From: Cheilinus undulatus
Taxonomy: Eukaryota; Chordata; Actinopteri; Labriformes; Labridae
Reading direction: 5' to 3'
Length of the DNA: 64,000 nucleotides
NCBI RefSeq assembly: GCF_018320785.1
Contig: NC_054873.1
Location: 27,494,196-27,558,195, forward strand
A program made the position numbers and the translations under genes. The notes under the pieces were generated by a model, which did not search any database, had not been told where the DNA came from, and saw nothing but the letters and a program-made list of their open reading frames with translations. Below are positions 1 to 12,600 of the stretch, in pieces. Numbering within the stretch: the first letter of the stretch is position 1; the number at the start of each line of letters is the position of its first letter.

Positions 1-1338
1 AATGCAGTTAAGCTTAACCTTGCCTGCTGAGGTACACATGCATGTGTCCAAATGTGGCACCTCGGCAGCCTCCAGCCCGGGTTGTGGAACATAGAGCCCC
101 GTGATGAATCCTTAATGCCCTACATGCCTAAAGCGTATGCACATGACTGTAGGGACTAGATTTGTAATGACATATGGATCGATTTTTGTTTACATTTAAA
201 CATGTTTGTATCATCCCAGGGAAAATAAGAAGTAAAATGCAAATTTCATCGGAAATGCATCTCTGCACACATTATGTACAGAGGGTAGATGGCCAGGATT
301 CAACTCCTACCTGCTGCACTTTACTGCTCGACATTTTCTACTTTCATCTCCATTTCCAACTGTCCCCTCCAAAAAAATGGTCAAACAAAAAAAAACAACA
401 ACTGTACACTCAGAAAAAGGATAGAGAGAGCTGGTTAGTGTATGGCTGTTTGACAATCCATTTAGACCCATCTATCATCAACACACCATGATATAAAGCA
501 TCAGCCTGGCATGTTCTGTCCATATTTCTATCAGGGCCACATTTACACTCCCTGATCTACTTGCTTACTTAAATAAATCTAAGTTTTACATTTGACTTTA
601 GTGTAATGCTTTTGCATCAGTGTTGAAAAAATATAAATATATAAAGAGCTACACAGTCTTGACATCATCATATGCCAGTTTGGTACACCAAACCTGAGTA
701 ATGACAAAGAAATCTAATACATTATGTTTTCACTGAGGGTTGTTATGTCTCTAACTGCATTAAAGCTATATTTTACTATAATAGTGATTACATAAATCAG
801 TACAGTATGGCTCAGTGGAAGGGGCAAAACTAGTGCAGATTGGATGTCTTTGAGCAGACATTCATGTACTGTATGTACAAATGTTTGTGGTCACCCTAAG
901 GCAAAACTTACTTTATAGGGAAAAAGTAAAAGTAAAAACAACTCAGTGTAATCAAAAATGAAGAGGCAGGATTACTAGTTCTTTATAAAAGTATTACTTG
1001 ATGGATTGGTTTCTTTTTTTCTGCAGTAGTAAGGCATTTTGAAACAAAATTGCAGCTGACACATCACTTCTTGGTATTGTGAGATGGTGCTGTTTATCTC
1101 CCTTATTTCAAACTAGAAAGCCACAATCTGAACTTTAGGAACACTACAACCCGTGTACGTACTGAAAACGTGGCTTTTTAAAAACAACATTTTTTCATGG
1201 AATCAATCCAGTCTGACATATAATCAACTCACTCTTAAAATACACATTATCAGTCCTGATACAAATCCACTGGATTAGTCAGAGCATCCTTTTAAATTTA
1301 TGGACGTCTCTTTCTTAAAAAACCAAGAGCTGTCTGTT
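1..1338. other. tmem60 3' UTR and flanking spacer
   Basis: AT-rich sequence downstream of the tmem60 stop codon. I see no coding exon with usable splice sites and no convincing protein similarity here. Part of it is presumably tmem60 3' UTR on the minus strand, but I found no unambiguous AATAAA on that strand to fix its end. The small open frames here are not conserved-looking. Confidence 0.5.
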
Positions 1339-1743
1339 TCAGTTTCTGCTGTAGTGAAAAACACTGTGTCCTAGTTCCACAAGTGCTCCACCCAACAGCA
1401 CCCACAGAGGCACACACACCACACTGACCCACATCTCAAAGAGCCTCTCCAGGTGTGAGCACAGAATCAGACAGAAGGCCAGTTTCAGCAGTAAGGCCGT
1501 CAGGTACCAGAGCTTCCTCTTCAAACCCTGCTCTCCATCCCGGGCATCAAAGGCCGGCTTGCAGCGTCCCGCCATCTTAACTATCAGCATGAGGATGAGG
1601 ATGGTGTCAAAGGTCCACACAGGAAGGAAGATAAGAAACCAGTTCCAGTGAATCTTAGAGTCCAGCTTGAGGACAAGCATGATGAGGAAGATGAGGGCGA
1701 AGATCCAGGAAAGGAGCACTCGCTGGGCCAGGGACATCTTCAT
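1339..1743 (-). CDS. tmem60: Transmembrane protein 60 (TMEM60)
   Basis: A single coding exon for a 134-residue protein with stop at 1339-1341. It is recognised by near-colinear similarity to vertebrate TMEM60 (about 133 aa): an N-terminal MSLAQRVLL block, the stretch KLDSKIHWNWFLIFLPVW, the cytosolic IVKMAGRCK motif and a hydrophobic C-terminal half ending near GHSVF. Four hydrophobic segments are visible, at about residues 8-26, 33-55, 78-96 and 104-124, so it is a multi-pass membrane protein. Its function is not established. The start was chosen because MKMSLAQRV aligns with the known N-terminus. A splice acceptor lies just upstream near 1809, and a good donor (GAG|GTGAGA) near 4180 suggests one non-coding first exon, as in the human gene. 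The intron between them carries a Tc1-like element. The next gene, prr5, lies upstream on the same strand. Confidence 0.93.
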   Translation of the reverse strand: MKMSLAQRVLLSWIFALIFLIMLVLKLDSKIHWNWFLIFLPVWTFDTILILMLIVKMAGRCKPAFDARDGEQGLKRKLWYLTALLLKLAFCLILCSHLERLFEMWVSVVCVPLWVLLGGALVELGHSVFHYSRN

Positions 1744-2080
1744 CTACAGAGGATAAGCACCGAGCCAGGAGACTGAGGGCCACAGCCAGGGTGACACCTG
1801 CAGGCATCTGAAAATAAACTTAAATACAAAACAGAAGAGTCATTTTCAAGTTTTTTGATAATAAAATGGAGGAAAACGTTGGCAGCATGGCAGCCTTACA
1901 CTGTCTCTGAGATGGATCAGCGATGGGATCTGTAAGATGTGCCCCTATGACATGCTAAAGATAAGGGATGGCTAACAACATTTTAAATAGTGATAGTAAA
2001 TAATTTTTGTTATGACTGTATGTTCTTTACCTAATGCGATCACTGCAATATTTATCGACAGATGATAATGAAATTAATTA

Positions 2081-3604
2081 CCCCCCTATGAAAACGTATT
2101 TTTTTAGCGTATTTTTCCAAGTGCTGTTTACCAGAGCTAAGAGTTTTTAACACAGCTTTCAGACATCCTAGTTTCATTATTCAAAAAAGTTTTTCACAAA
2201 AATCAAAAACTACTAGGGTCAAAAGTATTAGTCCCCTTCAGAACTGACCTTTTTGTTGAGCCATAGCACAAATCACTGTTGTGCAATGATGTGCTGGACT
2301 TTGTAATGCACAAAGCTTGTAAAATCAAGTAAAAACTGAGGGTCATCTTCCAAATTACACACAGAATAAAACTTTCCGTCAGGGTTGTAGCTGTCACTGG
2401 AGAAAGCATCATGGCGAAAACAAAAGAAATCAGTTTAGACTTGAGCAGAAGAATTGTTGATGCTCAAAAGCAGAAGGATATACAAAGTTACCACATCGTT
2501 TCCGGGTGTCAAGATCTGGAGTGAGCAGTTTCACCAAGAAATTCAAAGAGAGCCACACAGTCCAGAACAAAGCCTGGCAGAGGTAGGTAGGGGAAGATTT
2601 CAAAGACTCCAGAAAGAAAACTCATGAGAAATGTGTCTAAAGACCCCAGAACAACAGCCAAGACACTAGTGAATGACTTAGCCAAGTCAGGAATTGTAGT
2701 CTCAAAGAAGACCATCACTAGAGCCCTGTACAGAAGTGGACTGAGAGGTTACAGATAAAGAAAAAGTCCACTTCTGCAGAAGAGACACCTTCAAGTCAGA
2801 CTGGAGTATGCTAAGGACAACCCGGAGAAAGATAATGCATACTGGAAGCATGTCCTTTGGTCAGATTAAACCAAACCAGAACTCTTTGGCCAGAGAGACA
2901 TTGCTTATGTTTGGACAAAGAAGTGAGAGGTGTGTAACCTAAAGAACACCGTCCCCACTGTGAAACATGGTGCTGGGAGTATTATGCTGTAGGGATGCTT
3001 CAGTGCATCTGGAACTGGGAATCTCGTAAAGGTGAAAGGTGTCCTGAAAAAGGATATGTGACGATTTTGAAAGAAAATCTCAAACAGTCAGCAGAAACAC
3101 TGGGTCTGGGTCATCGCTTTGTCTTCCAACACATCAATGACTCAAAACATACACGGCCCTTGGTGAAGAACCACTTACAGAAGACCAAAGTGAGCGTTAC
3201 TGACTGGCCTGCAGGAAGACCTGTCTTGAATCCCACTGAAAATCTGTGGGGTGAACTAAAAACCAAGGTCCATGTCTGAAGGTCAGTCTAATCTGGAGGG
3301 GTTTGAGAGATCGGTCAAAGAAGAACAAACTGGGATTCCTCAGGAGGCAAGCGCTGAAAACTACAACAAATGACTGTAGTCTGTTATCAAGAAAAAGGAG
3401 ACACAACTCGCTATTTTTATCAGGGGGGCTACTAATTAAGACCCTGGTAGTTTTTGGGATATAGTTTTGTTTCTGTGTGCGAAGTAAAATAATATAAGCA
3501 TCCAAAATAAAACAAGCATGTTTGGAAAAGCTGTGTTAAAATACCATGCTCTGCTTAACAGCACTTGAGGAATGATTTAAATAGTGTAATTTTCATATGG
3601 GGGC
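2081..3604 (+). mobile_element. Tc1/mariner transposon with long IR/DR-type inverted repeats
   Basis: A 1.52-kb element flanked by TA (2079-2080 and 3605-3606), the expected Tc1 target duplication. The left end begins CCCCCCTATGAAAACG and the right end is its imperfect inverse. The inverted repeats are about 150-170 bp long, with a second similar block at the inner boundary (near 2205-2232 and 3424-3455), the arrangement known as IR/DR. A broken transposase gene lies between them. The element sits in the intron between the probable tmem60 leader exon and its coding exon. The divergence between ends and the many stops indicate an old, inactive copy. Confidence 0.85.
2411..3279 (+). pseudogene. 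Degenerate Tc1-like transposase
   Basis: The reading starts at an ATG (2411) with the typical Tc1 transposase opening MAKTKEISLDLSRRIVD. It meets a stop within about 40 codons and continues in shifted frames. The C-terminal part is readable at 2995-3279. It includes FQHINDSKHT, which corresponds to the second catalytic Asp region, and NPTENLWGELK, which corresponds to the third acidic residue of the DDE/D triad. Intact family members are about 340 aa; this copy has several stops and frameshifts and cannot encode a working enzyme. Confidence 0.8.
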
Positions 3605-3859
3605 TAATTTCGTCCTCATGTTCATTTTAAACACATTCTTGGGATATATAGATAATTGTTTTTGACCGGCCGTTTCATTGTACAATAACCATCTTCTTAG
3701 ATCGCCATATTTGTACACAACACGATTAAATACTTTCTAGTTTTCCCCCTTTTCTTGGATTATTGGAAATACTATAATTACGGTTGTTTTTAAGTTGTAG
3801 CACCATCAATTTCCCCGTTAGGAGGATCCATAAACATCATCTTGCCAACGACAGAGAAG

Positions 3860-3945
3860 TCACGATAAAAAATATATATATCGGTATATTAATCGGCTAA
3901 CTTGTTATCTTTAACATCAGTATCGGTCCTGTTTTTTAACTGGGA
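3860..3945. repeat. Fragment of ATCGG-rich repeat (possible hAT terminus)
   Basis: A short stretch with repeated ATCGG/TCGGT words (TATCGGTATATTAATCGG and CAGTATCGGTCC). It resembles in style the ATCGG-rich block at 52460-52556, which looks like the end of a common fish hAT-type repeat. Only a fragment is visible and no target duplication was found. Confidence 0.35.
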
Positions 3946-4177
3946 ATCCTGGATGCTTGCTAGCTCGGGCTGACTCTTCAAACCAAAACCAGAATCAACA
4001 AACATTGCTCAAAGAAAAAAGTCTTACCCAGCAGACAAGGACAGTCAGCTCCTTTCGACGGACAACCTATTCACCACAAAAACAAGTATCCTCACTTTAA
4101 AAAACGATTAAATTATGAAACAGAAGCTGTTTAAATACAGAGATACGTTCCCACTGCTTCGCTTCTGCTCCTCTCAC

Positions 4178-4310
4178 CTCCTTTAACTCCAGCAGCAGTT
4201 GTCAGCGGCAGCATCTCCTCTTCCTGTTATGTTTGAGGGTTCCTCTTCTTCCTTTTGATTGGCGGCTTGGCAAACCAGCTCAAAGACGCATTACCGCCAC
4301 CTCTCGGCCG
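4178..4310 (-). promoter_or_regulatory. tmem60: Probable tmem60 first exon and promoter
   Basis: A local GC-richer patch (GCAGCAGTTGTCAGCGGCAG) upstream of tmem60. Read on the minus strand it ends in a good splice donor, AAAGGAG|GTGAGAGG, near 4179-4180. Vertebrate tmem60 genes have a non-coding first exon, so this is the best candidate. The transcription start cannot be fixed from sequence alone. Confidence 0.45.
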
Positions 4311-5199
4311 GGAGTGTGAAGCAGAAAGGATGACAAAATAATAAGAAGAAAAATAGGATGATGATAATAAAAAACGGAAATCTTTCAAATTGTGTTCCCT
4401 TTAAGAATTTTTAAATTTCCGTATGCTCCCGACAATTTACTTTAAGTAAACCCCCCCCCCTTTATAAATACCTTTTTTTTAGCAGACTCAGGCTGTCCAG
4501 AATGTTAATATCTACCAGTTTTGTGAACTGACTCATCTCTTCACAACACGACTTCTTTTAAAACCAAAGCTTGGATTAATTGGGGTATTTTTTTTCCAAA
4601 ACTGAAGGGCCGAGCTTCTATTCAGGACACTGAGTTCATGCCATCAACACCCTTTCTGAATATTTAGGGAGATTAGTGAGCTGGAAGGATTTAACAAAAA
4701 ATAAATCATGGCCTGACTCAGTTTTGGTTTACTAAACTCATTACCCATAACAGCTAAGCAGACCAATTAAAAATGTGACTACTCTGATATTAATTTTAAT
4801 GAGAAAACCCTGAGTTAAAACAGTCAAGGTGAAGAATGAATACTGAACCTCAATTTAAAGGGCGTTTACAAGTAAAAATTTAGACATAAGTGTTAAGGGA
4901 AATATTTGCAGACTTTAAATGTTAAATCTGAATAAAATCTTTCAAAACCACTGTCATTTTTTGTAGTTTCATATGTTAAATTCATTTTATCTGGAGACCA
5001 GGGAGCTTAATATTTCTTAAGTTTTGATCAAACTGAGCTTGACTGAATGATACTGAAATCCTGCTGTGGCTTAAGAGCCTCCTCTGATATCAATTACAAA
5101 CTAAAGTTTTGTTTTTTTTTAAGTTGATACCTCACTGTATGGCCATACTTAAAGTTATAAATAATAAAATAATTGCTTTACAACAGATGAGATGACATG
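4311..5199. other. Intergenic spacer between tmem60 and prr5
   Basis: AT-rich spacer with a C10 run near 4450 and several short A/T runs. I see no coding exon, RNA gene or element with defined ends. Confidence 0.5.
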
Positions 5200-6619
5200 T
5201 TTTAAATACAATTCAAATTTATTTTAATTTTCACTGGGCTAGTATAACAAATTAATACAAAGTACAACTCCATAGACATCATAGATTGTCAAAAAAGTAA
5301 AGTACAAAACGCTTGAGGTAAAACATCATTTGAAAAAGATTTAGTTAAAAAGCCCTTAGTAAAATTTAAATTCATTTAAAGGTAAAAGCTCACTTTACAC
5401 TATCTAGCCGTCCTAAAAAACAACAAAGCACTTTTATGTACAAGGTAGTGGTGGTGCAAAATACAGTGTATGAGACGACATTCAGCCAAAATGGTCATGT
5501 CTTAGTCGAATGTAAACAATTAACATCATAATAACTCCTCATAAAAACTCCTGCTGTACAGAGCTAATACAGAAAAGCAGACGCTGTCACACCGATGTTC
5601 ACTGTAAAGAAGGAAAGATAGAGATAGACCTATGATCACTGCTGGCAATGAAAATAACAAAGAAGTCCAAATTTCATAAGATGTTGTACAAAAGTAGAGC
5701 ACAAGATCTTATTACTATATTGCTGATGAGCGGCAAACAACTGAGCGTAAAAAGAAAATACAAAAGATCAAAAGTTGCGTATAAAAGACGACTGAAAAAC
5801 AGGCGTTTTTTTGTAATTACCATATTGTTTATGGTAGTAACATCCAACCTTTCATTAGAGGTGTGAAACCGATGCCCTGTAAAACCCTATAACTTCAGCT
5901 CTTAATTTATATTGGTTTCAATTTCTACTAAAGGTTAGCATAGTGATTCATCAGTAAAGCATCATATGTATTTTTGTTATGTAGATTAAAACTTTGTAGG
6001 GCTCAGGGTTTGTCCTTCTCTCAACATTTTCTAAACACTCTAGTGTGTCTATGACACTTAAAGTACATGAGCATTATTTCAAATACAAGTTAGCTGAGCA
6101 GTTCCTTTAACAGCTGGGTAATGTAGTTTTAAGCATACATAACGTAAACAGAAGTAAAACAGTACCCTTTAGGAGCCATTTAAACTTAAATATCTCAAAC
6201 AAAAATCACTGATGTGTTTGAGTAGTTTCCGGACAAAAATGTAGGTATTAAACCAAAAACAATACCAGTACTTAAATCAAATTGATCCTGCTTTTGGTCG
6301 TTTTTATGAGATTTCATGTCAGTGAAAATGTGAGCTATGTTGAAAAGCTCAGAAATATGGATGAAAACTCAGTACAGCATTCAAGTCTCTACTGTAAAGT
6401 TTTCTTAGATTTATTTTTTTGTTCTGATGAAGAAAAGCTAAAGAGGTTTTCATCCGCTGGTGAAAGCACTTTGGAATGGATTTGCTATGAAAAGTCCTCA
6501 TCTTACAGCAAGAAAAAAAAGATGGTACCCATTTAATGAAATGTGGCTTTTTGTAATCTGTTGTAATCACAGATTATTACTGCACAGTTACTGTGGTGCG
6601 CTCCTAAAGGCAGCCACAG
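5200..6619 (-). other. prr5: prr5 3' UTR
   Basis: Sequence downstream of the prr5 stop codon with no conserved coding frame. A minus-strand AATAAA (TTTATT at 5218-5223 on the plus strand) is a plausible polyadenylation signal, placing the transcript end near 5200. The end is an inference from this signal only. Confidence 0.55.
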
Positions 6620-9600
6620 CTACACAGTGCTCTGTCTGCTCTCGCGGTTGTACCCCAGAGCCTCCGAGGAGTGAGAAGGGAAATCAATAAATATCCCATC
6701 AGAGTCTGAGTCTGCAGACTCCAGCACTTGTCCAATTATGGTTTCTGGGCTTGATGATTCACTGGGTGGTGTGGAGGATGCACCCATACTGAGATCAGTC
6801 ATTGTTGTAGTGGCCTCGGTGCCATGCAGAGCCCCTGAGGAATGAAGGGGAAGGATGGAGGAAGAGGAGAGAGGCAAGTCTAATGCACTCGATCCTGCTT
6901 GTAAGATACCTGTGAATGAGAGGGTCTCTAGATTATCATGTCACGTTACATTACAGTTTACTTTTTATGTTGACTAACGTCTTAATCTGTGTCATACCAT
7001 TGAACTGAGAGGCCACACACAGCCTGTTGGAGGTGGGGCCAGACAGTTCAGATCCTGAAGCCAGGTCAGCGTAGGCCAGTCCCTGTTCCTCCAGGCATGA
7101 TATAATCTCACAGGCGGAGTGGCGCCTAATTCCTCCACTGCCCACAGAACTGGCATCTGGGTCATACTCGGCCACTGGGGTCAGCAGCAGAGGGATGTTG
7201 TAGCTTTTTGATCGTACCACGGGGTTCTTAGACGGTTGATCTGCAGACTTTGGCCAGCCCCATGGCAAACACTTCTCTAAAGACGAGAGGAAAAGTAATG
7301 GTTGATAAATTCATCTTACTTTTTAGAAAACACAACAATATCACTACTATCCATTTTATGCACCTAGAACGCAGCAGTTTGCCTCAGCACCATCTCCAGA
7401 GTAAAGCCCATGGGTGCCCAGGTAGGGCGAGACCACCTTCTGAACCAGAGACTCAAGCCTCAGGTACTCCTCGTTCACACCTCGAGACTCATGGACGCCC
7501 TAAGCAGAGAGGAAAATTAAGGCTTATGAAATCAATACCAAAACACAAGTGACTAAGGATAAAATTTCTAAAAAATATATACATCAAACAAGTTATTCTT
7601 GAGAAAATCTTGGGGTTCTCAAGTGTTGCTGATTAGATTTTTTATGACGAGGGAAACAAAACAAGAAAATACTGCAAGGACTAAACAAAAATGGGAACCA
7701 AATTCAGTCATTAAATTCATGTGATAAAATGTCCCTTTAGGCTGTGAATTATAATCACAATGTGAACATTTGTAGAAAAAATTCAAGAGAGTAAGTTTGT
7801 TGCCACTTGCGATGGAAACTAGAATTCAAAAAACTTTTTTTTTCATTTAAAAGTACAACAAATTACAAAAAGTACAAAAATTAATTTAGTTTATGTAACT
7901 GCATCAAACTCCTTTTGATATCTAAGGAAAGCACATACTATTTAATGTACTATCTAATGTTTATTTTAATCTATGAAGCTTTATGTAAACAAAAGCTAGC
8001 TTTAAGAAATTAGAATAGTAGAATAGTGGAGGCAAAATTAGCAATACCACAAAACATTCATAGCGAATACATTCTTCAGATGCAGACCTACTCCTCATCT
8101 TTCTTTAACCAACCCCAACTTTATGATGTTTCATCTTTAATATGTGTGTCACAGAGACATAAAGGGGGAAGAGGTGATCCCCTGTGTCATCTATAGAGGT
8201 AGAAACAGAGGCTTTGGAGGGATAAGATGGGATTGGGTAGAAGGTATAGGTGAAGCCAGTGAGGAACACAATACTGTGTGCTTGTATGTCAGGGTCAGGG
8301 TATGAATGTGGAGCTCCTGCTGCACATATGCAGTCTTATGCTTCTGAAGCACTGTAATGCAATATAAATGAAGAGGTGGAAACATCAATATCATGCCTTT
8401 GTGGAATAATTAGGAATGTCTTAAGGTGTAATTATGGTGGAGCTTTGTTTGGTGTTGAGAAAAAGTTCTTCAGTCTGCTGCATGTGTCATGTGCAGAAAC
8501 AAAACACTTGAATGGAGCTGAAATTGTCATGATCCTGATTTTGTTTAGTTTAGTTTCTTTGGTGTTTCCTGAAGCCATTGTGTTTCTGTGTATTGTGTGC
8601 TATATGTTATATACTATCATGTTTCTGGTGTTTTAGTTGACTACCCTTTGTGTTTCTTGTATTATTCTAGTGTTTTGTTAATTCTTGTCCTTCCCTGTGT
8701 ATGAGATTCCCTCCTTGTTTTGTTCCTCATATTGTCTTTGGTTGTTAGTTTGTTGCCTTTGTATCCTCCTGTGTTTTCAGTGTTTCTCAGTTTAAGTTTC
8801 CGGTGTACTGTTTTGTTGTCTTTCAGTCCTTGTGTGTTTAATGGTACTGTCTTGTGAAATGTTCCTTGTTTCCTGTTTTATTTTGTAGTTGCCTTCCCTT
8901 GTGTGTGATTCCAGTTTTTCTTCCTGCCTTAGTTTCCCTCCACTGTGATTATCCTCACTGGTTTCACCTGGGTCTCGTTAGTCACACCTGTCTCTCCTTG
9001 TGCAGTCACTCCCTGTGTGTTTTGGTTCTGTGTTTCTCCCTGTCCTTGATCATATAGTCGTATGTCTCTCCATGTTACTCCTCGTGTTGATCCTGATGCC
9101 TCCCGTGCATGTTGCTTTTGATGGACTTTGTTAAAGTAAGTTTTGTTTAGTAGATTTTTCCCCTCGTGGTTCTTTAGTTTTGTTTTTCCTTGTGTTTGAA
9201 CTTTTGTTATTTTCTTGGATTTTTGTAAATTAAATTTAGTTTGTTTTATCTGCATTTGGGTCCTCTTTTGAGTTTTCTATAACCTGACAGAAATGAAGGT
9301 AAAATACTACACATGTGTTAACCAGCTTTGATGGTGGTAGAACCTTTTCTGTTTCGCAGCAGTCACAAACTACCCTGTGTGAAGCTCTCAAACATTATTT
9401 GAAAGTTATTTTGTCTCATTAAAAGTAAAAAGAACTGCCTGGTGTTTGTGCAAACAAGTAGTTCAGCTTTCCTCATCGACTACAGGCCTACCTGTAAGAT
9501 TAGCAGCATCTGTGTAACTGAGGGGGGCACACGGGCTCGAGGTCGAGACAGGGCGTCCTCTAACTTCACACTTAGGACGATGGTGTTCCTGAAGTGAAGC

Positions 9601-12600
9601 AGAGCTAGCTGTCTGACAGAGGGCTCCTTACCCTGAAGTCATCAAGGATACAGAAAAGAATGAAAGTTGGTTAGAATGAACATCATTCAATTAATGTACA
9701 ATCATATTATCTTAGGACAGACTTGTACCTGAACTGGATGGAAAATGGCCTGCAGCATAGAGAGGACATCACAGAAGAAGAAGTCCCAGGTCTCTGCCAG
9801 AGAGTCTAATAACTTCTGACCTGCATCAATTACACAGTAACAAACAATGATTAAAGCTTAATTCACTGGCACAGACCACAATAAAACATGTTCCTGTCTG
9901 TCTGAAACAAATAAATTCAAATCCTCTGCTGTCACATGGGATTAAGAGGACCTCTGTTTAAATGCACCAGACAAAAGAATACTTCTTAAAAATACGAAAA
10001 TGTGATATGTACAACATTATTGAAAGGAACTATCTGAGAAGGGATAATGATTTTCATAGACCTACTATAAGCTGTATAATATATTACTGTAACTGCATGG
10101 CTTCTTTTTGTTTTGTTTAAAATCATAGTGTGTTGTATCTATTGCACCTTATTGTTATTAAATCGTTTTGAATTATATTTAGTAAATTCTTAAATCTTAT
10201 TGTATGGTGTCTCTCTAATGCTCCATATCGTGTAGTATAGTATATCGTATCGTATCAGACTGTAAAATGTCATATGTGTTGTTTCATGTGGTTTTGTATG
10301 TGGTATTGTATGTCTTGTGCTTCATGTGTTTAATCATGTTCATACCTTCGTAGAACCTTATTTTGTCCCGAAGGATCACCATCCCTTTTGTCAGCAACTG
10401 GTTCTGTGAAAACAGCAAAACATAACACCAAACATGACTTCCTGAAACAACAACAAAACAGTCAAAAATAGGTCAAACTGAGTAATATAATCCAGACATA
10501 CTCTGATCCTACTTGTATGAAAGTCAATACCTGAAGGTACTCTGTGAAGAAGGATCCCAGCTCAGTCTTCAGGAGATGCCTGAGAGAACAAAAAAAAGTT
10601 AATAATAGCTAATTTTGATCTCAATTTTCTTCCTAGAAACTATGACCATTTTTTTCTTCTATGGACAGAAAAATCTAGAATAGTTACTTTGAATAAGAAA
10701 GAACCAAATGAGGCCCTAGAAGTCGATGACTGCTAAATCTCTGGCAAATAACCAAGTTGTTGGTTACTTGTTATTCCTGTTATTAGTTAACCATCATTTA
10801 ATAATTAACTAATGGTTAACCAGTCAGTATTCCTCAGTATTTCTAATTTGTCCCTTAGTTATTATGCTATTATTTCTTCAACATTAAATGACTGTTAATT
10901 TTAGTGGGTTGCCTGAGGGAGAAGACTGTGAATGAGTTTTTAACATATACTCAGTTTTTAGCTATCCTCATTTGTTCTTTCATCCACAAATTATGGGAAT
11001 ATCTGTCTACCAAAAAACGAGACAGACAAGCAACTAACAATTACTTTACCATTAGTTAATCCTAACTAACAATTAACTTGGTGTAATTTCCTCATTTGTT
11101 CCTTGCTAGAAGAGGTGAAAAGTAACTAATTATATTTACTCAAATCACTGTAACTGAGTAGTGTTTATAGGTACTTCTACATTTTTAAGTACATTTGAAA
11201 TCAGCACTTTTACTTCTATTTAAGTGCATTTTAATCAGAGTAACTGTGCTTTTACTTCAGTATGATACTCTTGTACTTTTTCAATCTCTGTTGACCACAC
11301 AGTTAACCATGCAGAGCACATGGATTTGCCCGTTTTCGTGTTTCTCACTGCCAAATCCATCTTGAAAAGTTCCCATCTGAACCATTTGGGCCCAGTTAGA
11401 CAGTGACAGGACCAATCAGCGACTAGGAGCAGTACTTTGAGCGTGGCAGAGTCATGAGGTAGGCAAGCAGTGAGAAGAGGCCAGTGCAAGTATGGCGGAA
11501 GACATTAGCATGAATGCTGCTAAAGCGTAAGTTTTATCAGAACTTGCAACATTTCTTTGTTAAAAGAAGAACAAAGAACAGCATTGAGTTGTTTTCTTTT
11601 CAAAAACGACAAAAGTTGTGTACTGACATGTCTACAGTCGCCAGGGTTCGCATTATGCAGCTCTCTATGGAGTTCATCCATCGGTAGCAGTGCACCTCGG
11701 TTTGGGGCTACACGTTGTGTTTTGTTTCTCTCGTTGGCCCGTAAACATGTGACAGACAGAATGTTCATCCAATCACCCTCTGAGGAATTTTTCAGAGGCT
11801 CTGCTCCTTCCCAAATGCCGTCTATGGAAGGTTTACCAGATGGATGTGTGAAACAAATCCATCTGGTGTGTCAGGTTACCACACAGTAGGACATAGAAAA
11901 AATATGATTCCACAGCACATCTAAAAACTGCTGTTGTACACAGCAAAAATTTGAGTGTTCCCATTGGGGTGTTCCCATCATGCCCTTGGGCATAGTGTCT
12001 TATCCTGCTGTTTTTGGATGTTTCCTGTTGTACAGTGATCCCAGCTGCAGTTCCTTTGGTCATGTTTATAGTGGTTTGTTGTTGTTTTTGTTGTTAGACA
12101 CATTGGCACCACTGGTGAAGTTATCCACCGAGTTAGAATTTTCACCGGTGACTACAGGTTTTCCTAAATTACTTAAAGTATTCTTCATCAGAATACATTG
12201 CACCTCTATGAGGTTGATTCTCTGCCCACCTTGCCACAGATCAAGACTGCAGTAACTTTCTGCAGAGTGTCAAGCTCCGCCTTACTGTCAAATATTTAAC
12301 ACCTTAAAAAGTGCCATTCAATTATATGTAGTGTGGAGCAATATAGACACTTAAAGCGGTTATTAATGAGTTTTAAAAACTGATTTGTTTTTATTGTGTT
12401 ATTGAGGTGTGACTTTACCTGAAAATCCTGGTTTGAGATCCATTCTGTTGTTCTTGCCAATAAGGAAAGAGCAGATCAGGCAGTAGTTGTAGTATTTTTT
12501 TTAATTGACTAATGGTGAGGACAGAGATATTTCCTCTCTAATCCTCAGTTCTACCCCAATGACAATGCCATTTTTTCAACTTAATTAACAAGCAGCCTGT

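Noticed and set aside
6282-6690. Open frames near the prr5 3' end
   Set aside because: They lie in the 3' UTR or antisense to the last prr5 exon and lack similarity.
8854-9255. Open frames on both strands inside 8525-9289
   Set aside because: They sit within the solo LTR, are low-complexity (Leu/Cys/Ser- or Lys/Gln-rich) and have no family similarity.
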